A model generated the notes under the pieces. That model was not told the DNA's origin and ran no database searches. It saw only the letters and a list, made by a program, of their open reading frames with translations. A stretch of 64,000 bases of DNA, taken from NCBI GenBank assembly GCA_905216145.1, contig CAJMST010000001.1:226552-290551 (forward strand). The letters run 5' to 3'. Positions 52,401 to 60,042 of this stretch are shown here, piece by piece; positions within the stretch are counted from its first letter, which is position 1; every line of letters starts with the position of its first letter. Source of the stretch: an uncultured bacterium (GTDB lineage: Bacteria; Actinomycetota; Coriobacteriia; Coriobacteriales; Coriobacteriaceae). Both the position numbers and the translations under genes were made by a program.

Positions 52401-52576
52401 CTACGACGACCACAACGACGACCACCGATACCAAGAAGGCCAATGCATCCAAGAAGGACGCAAGCGGCCTCCCCGGCACCGGTGATACCCAGATCGCCAC
52501 GGTCGGCATCTTCGCCGGTATCGGTGCCGCCATCGCGGCCGCCGGCGTCGCCATCCGCCGCCGCATGCAGCACTAG
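49451..52576 (+). CDS. Tp47-like / FIVAR sortase-anchored surface protein, C-terminal part
   Basis: 1041 residues from a GTG at 49451. Region about 1-300 resembles Tp47 (penicillin-binding Tp47 of T. pallidum): NEADKGAFDVVTRATFNHGL, YYGNDATCTNALATYGTK and GTGYWKLTVHALGYNDY. About 300-830 is a set of further Tp47-like and beta-rich repeats. Two FIVAR-like helical domains follow (about 830-975), and the end is LPGTGD, hydrophobic segment, RRRMQH, a sortase signal. Upstream FMN-binding domain and signal peptide lie before the UGA, so without readthrough this part would lack export. The GTG start has only GGGTG nearby; it is probably not a natural start. Confidence 0.75.
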   Translation: MQAAGSSASSSELDSRNEADKGAFDVVTRATFNHGLHRGSYQCTDVIETAEGAKIYPSYYPDSKSFVDVDGNHFSINSKAKTVTAADGTVYTMTGHKVTGLKYVPVKIKTSDLEAFKASHSFVANGETLAGGYGENNLHAYSGLVAAVDAYTNGLKTVTNNNGTFSFSAAATGTDSGIKGQELKTATGIQPTVKDASGSYGEFLRVDLNGDYGDLGANMQSVTWTYYGNDATCTNALATYGTKFAADNWMHKSMGIQLGLTKSERCQLPKGTNGTGYWKLTVHALGYNDYTYTFQATDDNIVGAKEPVTDATKAQLQKLYDKATSLDKSKYTKDSWTASSIETETAETKDLLAKKNLGEAEAAEQITHLQGALDALVSLYPQAGDYVLMNIPYSDFYAAEQNNSGTDVVTSATKQKTRSSLASGSYHVNSDGTDISGATFAVKVGEGDIDWSKFTRVTDDSSVTITTSIKGKVSTTTYKGKDALFESPDYSYYVLPAGEGPTNYKELTSDSEGNLRFGAVEGKEATKLENVTPDFKTSSKYGDYEIDFKNLREQMVDADGNQATVYGAVVNAADADGTTEGYGMRTVENIWKGKEIAWSCGLVNESHGSPLSSQYYKSMMGKTIKSVTFYTSTGTYTVAMDQYVPVKASKSEINVEASAEADAKTAEVKATLPADFKVEYKLDDADATVDNGTFSIKDLKPGKHTLVAHDALGKYADVTSEFTVSTVKTVATFDEGTSKITAANEGDDVKNFIGNITTVNVNGTDYAASGRDSVKIINADGSINLEAVAGGQQGGKPKAAGQQQGTKVFANYGTYTIKVTSTGYNTPLEFTFTYKADRTDLDKAIGAAEQLDQSAFTAVSWNAMSDALSAAKTVQANAAATDDDIAQALNALNSAVANLAAKATDEAKSALASQIESAGAVKNDGYTDASWNDFQTALDEAKQVAASEDPSASEVASAVDKLKATQDALTKKGTEGKPAGGSTSTTTTTTTTDTKKANASKKDASGLPGTGDTQIATVGIFAGIGAAIAAAGVAIRRRMQH

Positions 52577-52612
52577 CGCCTAAAACGCGCGCCACGCGCT
52601 CGCAACGCAAGC

Positions 52613-52646
52613 GCCCGCAGCCCCAACCAGGGCTGCGGGCCTTTTC
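52613..52646 (+). terminator. Terminator after the surface protein gene
   Basis: A perfect 11-bp stem GCCCGCAGCCC / GGGCTGCGGGC followed by CTTTTC. Genes downstream may depend on readthrough or an internal promoter. Confidence 0.85.
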
Positions 52647-52676
52647 TCATACTCGACCACGGGAGACCACCCACAA

Positions 52677-54170
52677 ATGGACAACTACCAACCCAAGCAC
52701 TCAAAAGCCAAGGCGCTCGGCCACGGCCTCGCCACGGCAGGCTTCATCGTGCCCTCGATCGCCGTGGGCGCAACCGTGGCCCTCGTGGTGTCCCAGTACA
52801 CCCCGCTCGTGGCCAAGACGGTCGCCGCCACGCCCGCGCAAGAGGCCGCAGGCGCCGACCTCAAGACCGTCGACACCTCCAACGTCCAGAAGGAGACGGC
52901 AACGCCGGCAACCGAATCGCTCGACCCCTCGGCCTATGGTATGGACGCCGTAAACCTCAAGGACGGCACCTATGAAGGCACAGGTACCGGCTTTAGGGGC
53001 AGTATCACCGTGCGCGTGACCATCGCGGGCGGCAAGATCGTGGCAATCGACATAGTGTCGTCTGCAGACGACCCAGCCTACTTTGGGCGTGCCCGGGCGA
53101 TCACCCAGTCGGTGATTAGCGCTCAGTCGACGTCGGTCGACACTATCTCGGGTGCCACGTATTCATCAAAAGGCCTGCTCATGGCCATCAAAAACGCACT
53201 GGTCAAGGCATCGGGCGGGCTTGCCGAGGCTGTTGCCCCCGCCCCTGCGGCCGGCGGCTCCTCCAATAAGCCCCACCACACCATCGACCCCTTCACGCCC
53301 GCCGGCGGCTACGCAGACGGCGTCTACACCGACTCCGCCTGGGGATACAGCGAGGACACGCCCGTCAGCGTGCGCATGACCATCGCGAACGGCAAGATCG
53401 CCAACATAGAACTCGTGAACACGGGCGACACGCCCGAGTATTGGAGCCGCGCCTGGAACGCACTCCCCGGGCTCGTCATGCAAAAGCAAAGCGTCAATGT
53501 CGACACTGTGACAGGAGCCACGTATTCGAGCGAGGGCATCCTGGGCGCCATCCAGGGCTGCCTTAAGCAGGCCGCAGCCGGCACAAAGGACCCCGAGCCC
53601 GCGCCCGGCCCCGACCCCGCGCCCAACCCGGACCCCTCGCCCGACACGCCAGACGAGGTCCACTACGCCGACGGCGACTTTACAGGCTACGCCCTCTGCA
53701 AAAACGAGGAGGACGACGAAGCCTTCAGCCCCTACTACGTCAAGCTCACCGTCACCGTTAAGGACGGCAAGGTTACCGGTATCCACGATATCGAGGGTGT
53801 AGGCGGCAAGCCTGACGAGAGCCTCTCCGACGCGCTTGATCCCTTTGACGAGGATAACGAGCCCTACCTCGATAACGCCATCGACGGCCGCACCTTCCGC
53901 GGTACCGTCTACACCGGCATCCCCGAGCAGCTGCTCGGGGGCACCGAGGCTGGCAAGATCGACGTGGTGGCGCGCGCCACCTACTCCAGCCGCGCCATCG
54001 CCAACGCCTACACCGACGCCCTCGCGCGCTCGGCCGCGGCCTATAAGGACGCGAACGACAGCAAAGGCGACAAGGCAGACGCTTCTGACAAGACAAACGC
54101 CCCCGATGAGCCTACGGCCAACCCGACCGCCGTAAGCGGGGTCACCGAGGAGGCTGGCGCCCATGCGTAA
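52677..54170 (+). CDS. Triple FMN-binding-domain exported protein
   Basis: 497 residues. An N-terminal membrane anchor (about 17-40) is followed by three FMN-binding domains (about 90-185, 210-300, 325-460), separated by Pro/Gly/Asp linkers. Their flavinylation motifs are DTISGATYSS, DTVTGATYSS and DVVARATYSS; the last lacks the usual Gly. The C-terminus is charged and disordered. A multi-flavin arm of this kind could pass electrons across the cell wall. It overlaps the next gene by 8 bp, so the two are coupled. Confidence 0.9.
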   Translation: MDNYQPKHSKAKALGHGLATAGFIVPSIAVGATVALVVSQYTPLVAKTVAATPAQEAAGADLKTVDTSNVQKETATPATESLDPSAYGMDAVNLKDGTYEGTGTGFRGSITVRVTIAGGKIVAIDIVSSADDPAYFGRARAITQSVISAQSTSVDTISGATYSSKGLLMAIKNALVKASGGLAEAVAPAPAAGGSSNKPHHTIDPFTPAGGYADGVYTDSAWGYSEDTPVSVRMTIANGKIANIELVNTGDTPEYWSRAWNALPGLVMQKQSVNVDTVTGATYSSEGILGAIQGCLKQAAAGTKDPEPAPGPDPAPNPDPSPDTPDEVHYADGDFTGYALCKNEEDDEAFSPYYVKLTVTVKDGKVTGIHDIEGVGGKPDESLSDALDPFDEDNEPYLDNAIDGRTFRGTVYTGIPEQLLGGTEAGKIDVVARATYSSRAIANAYTDALARSAAAYKDANDSKGDKADASDKTNAPDEPTANPTAVSGVTEEAGAHA

Positions 54171-54636
54171 CCCGTTTGCCCTCCTTGGGCGCCACCTCTG
54201 GCGCAACCGCAATTTCTATCTCAAAGTCGTCAACGCCGCGGCCGTCGTCGCCATCGTGGCGGGCTACAGCAGCTGGGCCGCCCAGGCGGCAGAGGCCGAC
54301 GCCCGCACTCAGGCGGAGGCTGTCCAGGCCGAGCGCTCGCAGACGCGCGGGGCCTATGCCACCGACGGCACCTTCGAGGGCAGCGCCCAGGGCTACGGCG
54401 GCACTGTCACCTGCCGCGTGACCATCGAGAACGGATACATCGAGAGCGTCGAGGTCACGGACCACGCCGGCGAGACCCCCGCCTACTTTGCGCAGGCCGA
54501 GGGCCTCACGCAGACCATCTGCGATGCCCAGGGAACCAACGTTGACACCGTCTCGGGTGCCACGTTCTCGAGTGCCGGCATCCTAAACGCCGTCAACGCG
54601 GCGCTTGAGCAGAGCAATGCGGGAGGTGCGCAGTAA
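54163..54636 (+). CDS. Single FMN-binding-domain membrane protein
   Basis: 157 residues. One transmembrane segment (about 20-42) and one FMN-binding domain (about 60-150) with the full motif NVDTVSGATFSSAGILNAV. Close in plan to the RnfG/NqrC-type flavin subunits that accept FMN on Thr from ApbE. It is coupled by overlap to the genes on both sides (8 bp with the triple-domain gene, 1 bp with the polyferredoxin). Confidence 0.9.
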   Translation: MRNPFALLGRHLWRNRNFYLKVVNAAAVVAIVAGYSSWAAQAAEADARTQAEAVQAERSQTRGAYATDGTFEGSAQGYGGTVTCRVTIENGYIESVEVTDHAGETPAYFAQAEGLTQTICDAQGTNVDTVSGATFSSAGILNAVNAALEQSNAGGAQ

Positions 54637-55673
54637 TGGCCAGGACTGCATCCGCCAAGGCCCGCGGCGCAAAGCGCCCCGCGGGAACCCTTGAGAGCTT
54701 GCGCAACGGCGCAAACGTCATCGCGCACCCCAAGAACAAGATGCAGGAGCGCCTGCGCCGACAGTACCTCCATCGCGGCGTGCGCTGGTGCGTACAGCTC
54801 GGCTTTCTCATCTGCTTCCCGGCCGCCTGGAACGCCGCCTTCAACGGCGTCAAGTACATCTTCACGCAGCTCGGGAGCCATGCACCCATCGAGCTCACCG
54901 GCTTTTTATCCCTGCTTTTGGCCCTCTTGGCCTTCACCTGCGTGTTCGGCCGTTTCTTCTGCGGCTTTGCCTGCGCCTTCGGTACGCTCGGCGATATCGT
55001 CTACGCGCTTGCAACCCCGCTGCGCTGGACACTCCGCCTTGAGGGCAAGGGCGCGCACCGGCTCCCCGCGGGCGTGCAGCACGCGCTCCAGCTCGTCAAG
55101 TACGCCGTCCTCGTGGGCATCTGCGCCCTCTGCGTGATGGGTATCTGGCCCCAGGTCTCGGGTGCGAGCCCCTGGGTCGCCTTCGCCGGCATCACTGCGC
55201 GCTCGCTCGAGGGCATCGCGTCCACGGCCTTTGCCGCGCTTGGCGCGGTCATGGTTGGGATGGCCCTTGTCGAGCGTTTCTTCTGCCAGTTCCTCTGCCC
55301 CTTCGGCGCCATATTCTCGCTGCTGCCGGTGTTGCCGATCTCGCTTTTCAACCGCCGCCGCGAAAGCTGTGCGCGCGGTTGCAACCGCTGCCAGGACAGC
55401 TGCCCGGTGCGCATCCACCCCGAGCGCGCCGACCTGCGATCGGGCGAGTGCATCGCCTGCGGGCGCTGCGCCGATGGCTGCCCCATGGCCAACGTGACGC
55501 TCGCCCGGCTCGACGGCTTTAAGCGCGATCAAGCAACCGACGATGCCAGCGAACTCGCGCAGGGCAACACCCGCAAGCGCCCGCCCGCAGGGCCCGCCAT
55601 TCGCGGGACCGAGGTTGCGCTCACGCTCGTCAAGGCTGCCATCCTCGCCGCGCTCTGCTACCTGCTCATGTAG
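54636..55673 (+). CDS. NapH/NosR-type polyferredoxin membrane protein
   Basis: 345 residues with about five to six hydrophobic segments. Two CxxxC-P-type motifs (CGFACAFG about residue 108; CQFLCPFG about 218) are the signature of the NapH/NosR/CcoG membrane family. They are followed by two ferredoxin motifs (CARGCNRCQDSCPV about 245; CIACGRCADGCP about 271) for two 4Fe-4S clusters. It probably carries electrons from a cytosolic donor across the membrane to the FMN proteins encoded upstream. Its ATG overlaps the stop of the FMN-binding gene. Confidence 0.9.
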   Translation: MARTASAKARGAKRPAGTLESLRNGANVIAHPKNKMQERLRRQYLHRGVRWCVQLGFLICFPAAWNAAFNGVKYIFTQLGSHAPIELTGFLSLLLALLAFTCVFGRFFCGFACAFGTLGDIVYALATPLRWTLRLEGKGAHRLPAGVQHALQLVKYAVLVGICALCVMGIWPQVSGASPWVAFAGITARSLEGIASTAFAALGAVMVGMALVERFFCQFLCPFGAIFSLLPVLPISLFNRRRESCARGCNRCQDSCPVRIHPERADLRSGECIACGRCADGCPMANVTLARLDGFKRDQATDDASELAQGNTRKRPPAGPAIRGTEVALTLVKAAILAALCYLLM

Positions 55674-55762
55674 GGCACGCGCACCCGCGGCCCGGCACCC
55701 CGTCAACACCGAGTCGTGCAGGCGCAGGCTCATCCGTAACGCCACCAACCAGAAAGCTCACC

Positions 55763-56836
55763 ATGATCCAGACCCCCCACACCATCGACCGCCGCACGTT
55801 TATCGCCCTCGCAGGCGGGGCCCTCGTCTCTTGCGCCGGTGCACTTACCGGCTGCTCGGGCACGCAGGGCGACTCGGGCTCTGTAACCGCGTCCAAAGCG
55901 GGCTCCGCGGGCTCCGACAGCTCGCCCAAGGTGCAGAGCACGACGCTCTTTGTCTTCGACACTGTCGTGAATATCAGCGCCCAATGCAGCAAAAAGGTCA
56001 TGGACGAGGTCGCCGACCGCTGCACCTACTTTGAGAACAAGTTCTCGCGCACCGTGGAGGGCTCGGATATCTGGAACATCAACAATGCAGGCGGCAAGCC
56101 CGTGGAAGTCGCGCACGAGACCGCCGAGGTCATCGAGGCAGCCATCCGCTACGCCGAGGAGTCCGACGGGCTCTTTGACATCACCATCGGCGCCGTCTCG
56201 AGCCTCTGGGATTTTGACAACGAGGTCAAGCCCGCAGATGAGGACATCCAGGCGGCACTGCCCCATGTCGACTATCGCACCATCACGGTCGACGGTACCA
56301 CCGTCACCCTCTCTGACCCCGAGGCCAAGCTCGACTTGGGTGGTATCGCCAAGGGCTACATCACCGACGACCTCGTGGCGCTCTTTAAGAAGAGCGGCGT
56401 CAGAGATGCTTCCATCAGCCTGGGCGGCAACGTCTACGTGATGGGCAAGAGCTTTGACGGCGACGCCTGGAACGTGGGCGTGCAAGACCCCAACGGCGCG
56501 CAGGACGACGTGCTCGCCACCGTCAAGACGCGCAACCGCTCCCTTGTGACGAGCGGCCTCTATGAGCGCGGCTTTGAGCAGGACGGCACGTTCTACTACC
56601 ACATCCTCGACCCCAAAACGGGCTACCCCGCCGCCACCGACCTCAAGAGCGCCTCAATCATGACCAAGAAATCCGTGCTTGGGGACGCCTACTCTACCAT
56701 CCTGTTTTTGCTCGGCCACGACCGCGCCATGGAGCTCATCGAAAGCGATGAGCGCTTTGAAGGCGGCGTTTTAGTCGATATGGACGATCGCGCCACCAAG
56801 AGCGACGGCTCGACGTTCAAGATCTTGCAGGACTAG
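55763..56836 (+). CDS. apbE: FAD:protein FMN transferase (ApbE)
   Basis: 357 residues. Tat-like, lipobox-type signal (DRRTFIALAGGALVSCAGAL then TGC, Cys31): an exported lipoprotein. ApbE motifs are FENKFSRTVEGSDIWNIN, DGLFDITIG, LDLGGIAKGYITDD (FAD/Mg site) and HILDPKTGYPA. It transfers FMN from FAD to Thr in the SGAT-type motifs of FMN-binding domains. The four FMN-type domains with canonical or near-canonical motifs encoded just upstream are the obvious substrates. Confidence 0.95.
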   Translation: MIQTPHTIDRRTFIALAGGALVSCAGALTGCSGTQGDSGSVTASKAGSAGSDSSPKVQSTTLFVFDTVVNISAQCSKKVMDEVADRCTYFENKFSRTVEGSDIWNINNAGGKPVEVAHETAEVIEAAIRYAEESDGLFDITIGAVSSLWDFDNEVKPADEDIQAALPHVDYRTITVDGTTVTLSDPEAKLDLGGIAKGYITDDLVALFKKSGVRDASISLGGNVYVMGKSFDGDAWNVGVQDPNGAQDDVLATVKTRNRSLVTSGLYERGFEQDGTFYYHILDPKTGYPAATDLKSASIMTKKSVLGDAYSTILFLLGHDRAMELIESDERFEGGVLVDMDDRATKSDGSTFKILQD

Positions 56837-56844
56837 GAGCCATG

Positions 56845-57258
56845 ATGGTCAAGCGCAAAGGTGCGCGCGATGGGCGCGACAACAAAAGACTCAACCTCAT
56901 CCTGGTTTTGGCGATAGCGGCCATCGCATGCGTCGGCTTGGTCGCCACGCGTCTGATGGGAGCAAACACGAACGCCGACACGGCCACAGTCGTTATCCGC
57001 GATGGAGAGCAAAACGTCTACGAGCTTCCTCTGAGCCAGAACACGACCAAGAGCGTTACGACCGACTTGGGAACCAACCTCATCGAAATCAAAGACGGAC
57101 GCGTGCACGTCGAGGAAGCAGACTGTCCCAACCAGGACTGCGTGCACCAGGGCTGGATTGACGCTGCCGGGGAGCAAATTGTCTGCCTTCCGCACAAGCT
57201 TACCGTCGATATCGTCGACGCGAGCGCCGAGACCACCTACGACGTAGTGGGGCGCTAA
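56845..57258 (+). CDS. NusG domain II-like membrane protein
   Basis: 137 residues: a charged start, one transmembrane segment (about 17-38), then a NusG domain II fold with the conserved cysteines in ADCPNQDCVHQGWI and IVCLPHKLTV. Proteins of this kind accompany FMN-binding and Gx-transporter genes in electron-transfer clusters of other anaerobes. Their role is unknown. The second ATG (56845) is preferred because AGGAG is then five bases away. Confidence 0.85.
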   Translation: MVKRKGARDGRDNKRLNLILVLAIAAIACVGLVATRLMGANTNADTATVVIRDGEQNVYELPLSQNTTKSVTTDLGTNLIEIKDGRVHVEEADCPNQDCVHQGWIDAAGEQIVCLPHKLTVDIVDASAETTYDVVGR

Positions 57259-57261
57259 TCC

Positions 57262-58419
57262 GTGGAGATGGTCGATATCGAGCACACTCGCCGCCTGGCG
57301 CGCGTTTCGCTGTTGTGCGCCTGCGCATTGGTGCTGTCCTATCTGGAGACCATGATTCCGCTGCCCGTCGCGGTGCCCGGCATTAAACTGGGCCTTGCCA
57401 ACGTGGCCGTAGTCGTCGCGCTCTATTCACTCGATGTTAAAAGCGCCGGTGCCGTTGCGCTCGTCAAGGTCTTTGCATCGGGCTTTTTGTTTGGCTCGCC
57501 CATGATGCTCGCCTATAGCCTGGGCGGCACGGCCCTCGCCTTTATCGGCATGGTCGCCCTTGCTGCCGTGCCGGGTGTTGGCTTGGTGCCCGTGAGTATG
57601 CTTGCCGCCGTGCTGCACAATGTAGGCCAGCTAGGCGTTGCCGCCATGGCGCTGCAGACCCCGGCAGTCTTTATCAATCTGGGTGTTCTGGGCGTTGCCG
57701 CCTGCGTCACCGGTGGCATTACGGGCGCGGTGGCAGAAGGCGCGCTCGCCGGTATTGAGCAAACCGATGACACACGCCCCTCCGTCGATTGCGCTGCACT
57801 TGCCGCCAATATCGTGGCAGGAGAGCGCATCGCCTTTGTCGGCGCCAACGGCAGCGGCAAAAGCACCTGTGCACTCGAGCTTGCGGGGCTGCTCAAAGAC
57901 GTGAACGGGCACGCTATGCGCGCGCAGGGCACCGTAGGCCTTGCTTTTCAGGATCCCGATAACCAGATCGTCGCTCCGATCGTGCGAGATGACATCGCCT
58001 TTGGACTCGAAAACCGCGGTGTCCCCCGCGACGAAATGCGTTCAGAAGTCTTGCAGGCACTCAGCGAGCTTGGCATCGTCGAGCTTGAGCGTCGCGATGT
58101 CGCCACGCTCTCGGGCGGCCAAAAACAACGCGTGGCGACATCTGGATTGGTTGCGCTCACCCCTTCGCTCATGATTTTTGACGAGACGACCTCCATGCTC
58201 GACGAGACCGCCCGCGAGGCCGTCAATGATCTCATCGACCATCTTTGCCAACGCGATGTTGCCGTGATCCAGGTCACGCAGCTGCTCGACGAGGTTGCCC
58301 GCGCCGACCGCGTCGCCGTCTTCGAGGCGGGCGCCATCGCATACCTGGGTGCCGTGCAAGATCTTGCCGACCAGCGCGATCTGCTCATTCGATGCGGCCT
58401 GGAGGAACTGTGTCGTTAA
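57262..58419 (+). CDS. Gx transporter / ECF ATPase fusion
   Basis: 385 residues. Residues 1-170 are a multi-helix membrane domain of the Gx transporter (HepT/heptaprenyl-diphosphate-synthase component I) family: VPGIKLGLANVAVVVALYSL, KVFASGFLFGSPMML. Residues about 175-385 are an ECF-type ABC ATPase: Walker A GANGSGKST, Q-loop AFQDPDNQIV, signature LSGGQKQR, Walker B LMIFDETTSMLD. A substrate-binding subunit fused to an EcfA1-like ATPase is unusual. The start is GTG, four bases after the previous stop. The next gene overlaps by 10 bp. Confidence 0.85.
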   Translation: MEMVDIEHTRRLARVSLLCACALVLSYLETMIPLPVAVPGIKLGLANVAVVVALYSLDVKSAGAVALVKVFASGFLFGSPMMLAYSLGGTALAFIGMVALAAVPGVGLVPVSMLAAVLHNVGQLGVAAMALQTPAVFINLGVLGVAACVTGGITGAVAEGALAGIEQTDDTRPSVDCAALAANIVAGERIAFVGANGSGKSTCALELAGLLKDVNGHAMRAQGTVGLAFQDPDNQIVAPIVRDDIAFGLENRGVPRDEMRSEVLQALSELGIVELERRDVATLSGGQKQRVATSGLVALTPSLMIFDETTSMLDETAREAVNDLIDHLCQRDVAVIQVTQLLDEVARADRVAVFEAGAIAYLGAVQDLADQRDLLIRCGLEELCR

Positions 58420-59948
58420 CCTGCTCAAACATAACCGTCCGCCATCCCGAAGCAGACACCTGTACCCTATCTCATGTTTCGCTGGAAATTAGGCCCGGCA
58501 GCGTGATCGGTATCGTGGGCGCCTCTGGCTCCGGCAAGTCGACGCTGCTGCGCGTCCTTGCCGGAGCGCTTGCCGTGCAGGCGGGGTCTGTCGTGGCGGA
58601 CGGCACCGCGCTTGGCACACACCCCACGACGGATGAACTTCGCACACACCGCAAAACCGTGGCACTGGTGCAGCAACGCCCCGAACAGCAGTTTTTTGCC
58701 GCCACGGTCTTTGACGAGGTGGCATTTGGCCCTCGCAATCTTGGACTGGACGAAGCCGAGGTCAAGCGACGCGTTGGCGCATCGCTCGCCAGCGTCGGGC
58801 TTGATCTCGCCGCTATCGGCGATACAAGTCCCTTCGCCCATTCCGGCGGAGAGCAGCGCCGTATCGCCGTTGCCGATATGCTCGCGCTCGAGACACCGTA
58901 TTTGCTGCTCGACGAGCCAACCGCAGGACTCGACCCCCATGCCCACCAGATGCTACTTGAGTGTTTGACCCAACTCGCACGCCACGGCCGCGGCATTGTT
59001 ATCGCCACGCACGATCCGCGTGTGCTGAGCATCTGCGACAAGGCCTTTCGACTGCAGGACGGCTTGTTGCTGCCGCAACGTTCAGGGGGCGTCCAAACGG
59101 CAGCCGTTGGCGCGGCGGCCACGCATCCCGCGGAAACCGGACATACCCCGTTGGCGTCCAAGGCGGTCTCGTTTGGCATCTTTCGTCCGGGGTCAAGCCT
59201 CGTTCACCTGCTGCACCCCGCCACCAAGCTTGTATTTTGTTTGCTCTTTATGATTGCCGGCTTTATCGCCCAGCAGCCCGGCGCCCTTGCCGCCGTCGCG
59301 CTCACCGCCCTTGCCTCACTCGTCGCAAGCGACAGCTCGGTGCGCCAGGCGCTTCGTGCCCTCAAGCCATTTCGCTGGCTTATGGGGTTTGTCCTGGTCT
59401 TCAACGCACTCTTTACCGCATCGGGTGCTTTGCTGCTACAGGTGGGTCCTTTGCAGATCACCTCGGGGGGCCTGCTCTTTGGCGTGCTCTGCGTGCTACG
59501 CTTTGCCCTCATTATGCTGGGGACATCGACACTCATGGCGACCACCTCCCCCACCGCACTCGCCGATGGCGCCGCAGCACTCCTGAGACCCCTCGCCCGC
59601 CTGGGCCTGCGCACCGACGATGCCACCATCGCCATCCAGCTCACGCTTCGTTTTGTCCCCGTGCTTATTGAGGAATTCAATCGCATCAAGGCGGCTCAGG
59701 AAGCACGGCTGGCGCGTTTTGACAGCCCCTCGCCCCTGCAGCGTGCACGTGCTTTTATCCCCGTCATCACGCCTTTGTTTAGCAGCGCGCTGCGGCGCTC
59801 TGACACGCTCGCACTCGCCATGGTCAACCGCGAATACGGAGCGCACCCGGCTGTCAGCAGAACCTGCCTGCGCAGCTATCGCTTTGACCGAGCGGACCTT
59901 GCTGTTTTGGCGCTCGGATGCTGCATCGTTGCGATTGCGCTGCTCTAG
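58410..59948 (+). CDS. ECF ATPase (EcfA2-like) / EcfT fusion
   Basis: 512 residues from the GTG at 58410 (GGAGG four bases upstream). Residues 1-240 are an ABC ATPase: GASGSGKST, QQRPEQQFFAATVFDEVAFG, HSGGEQRR and LLLDEPTAGLD. Residues about 260-512 are an EcfT-type membrane subunit: HLLHPATKLVFCLLFMIAGF, with the coupling motif ARLARFDSPSPLQRARAFIP. Together with the preceding fusion, the ECF transporter is complete in two polypeptides: substrate-binding plus A1, and A2 plus T. Confidence 0.88.
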   Translation: MSLTCSNITVRHPEADTCTLSHVSLEIRPGSVIGIVGASGSGKSTLLRVLAGALAVQAGSVVADGTALGTHPTTDELRTHRKTVALVQQRPEQQFFAATVFDEVAFGPRNLGLDEAEVKRRVGASLASVGLDLAAIGDTSPFAHSGGEQRRIAVADMLALETPYLLLDEPTAGLDPHAHQMLLECLTQLARHGRGIVIATHDPRVLSICDKAFRLQDGLLLPQRSGGVQTAAVGAAATHPAETGHTPLASKAVSFGIFRPGSSLVHLLHPATKLVFCLLFMIAGFIAQQPGALAAVALTALASLVASDSSVRQALRALKPFRWLMGFVLVFNALFTASGALLLQVGPLQITSGGLLFGVLCVLRFALIMLGTSTLMATTSPTALADGAAALLRPLARLGLRTDDATIAIQLTLRFVPVLIEEFNRIKAAQEARLARFDSPSPLQRARAFIPVITPLFSSALRRSDTLALAMVNREYGAHPAVSRTCLRSYRFDRADLAVLALGCCIVAIALL

Positions 59949-59952
59949 GGCT

Positions 59953-60001
59953 CGGCATGCCATGCCACTCGCCGGAATGCGGCGTGTGGCATGGCATGCC
60001 G
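59953..60001 (+). terminator. Strong hairpin after the ECF genes
   Basis: 16-bp arms CGGCATGCCATGCCAC and their complement, with an inner CGCC / GGCG, begin 5 bp past the stop. No T-run follows, so this may be a repeat-type hairpin rather than a classical terminator. Confidence 0.6.
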
Positions 60002-60042
60002 TTTGCGATAATGTCTATAGCATCGCTTTGAGAGGAGTCCTC

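Noticed and set aside
50660..52573. A 637-codon minus-strand frame over the surface protein gene
   Set aside because: Gly/Val/Leu-rich shadow with no start signal.
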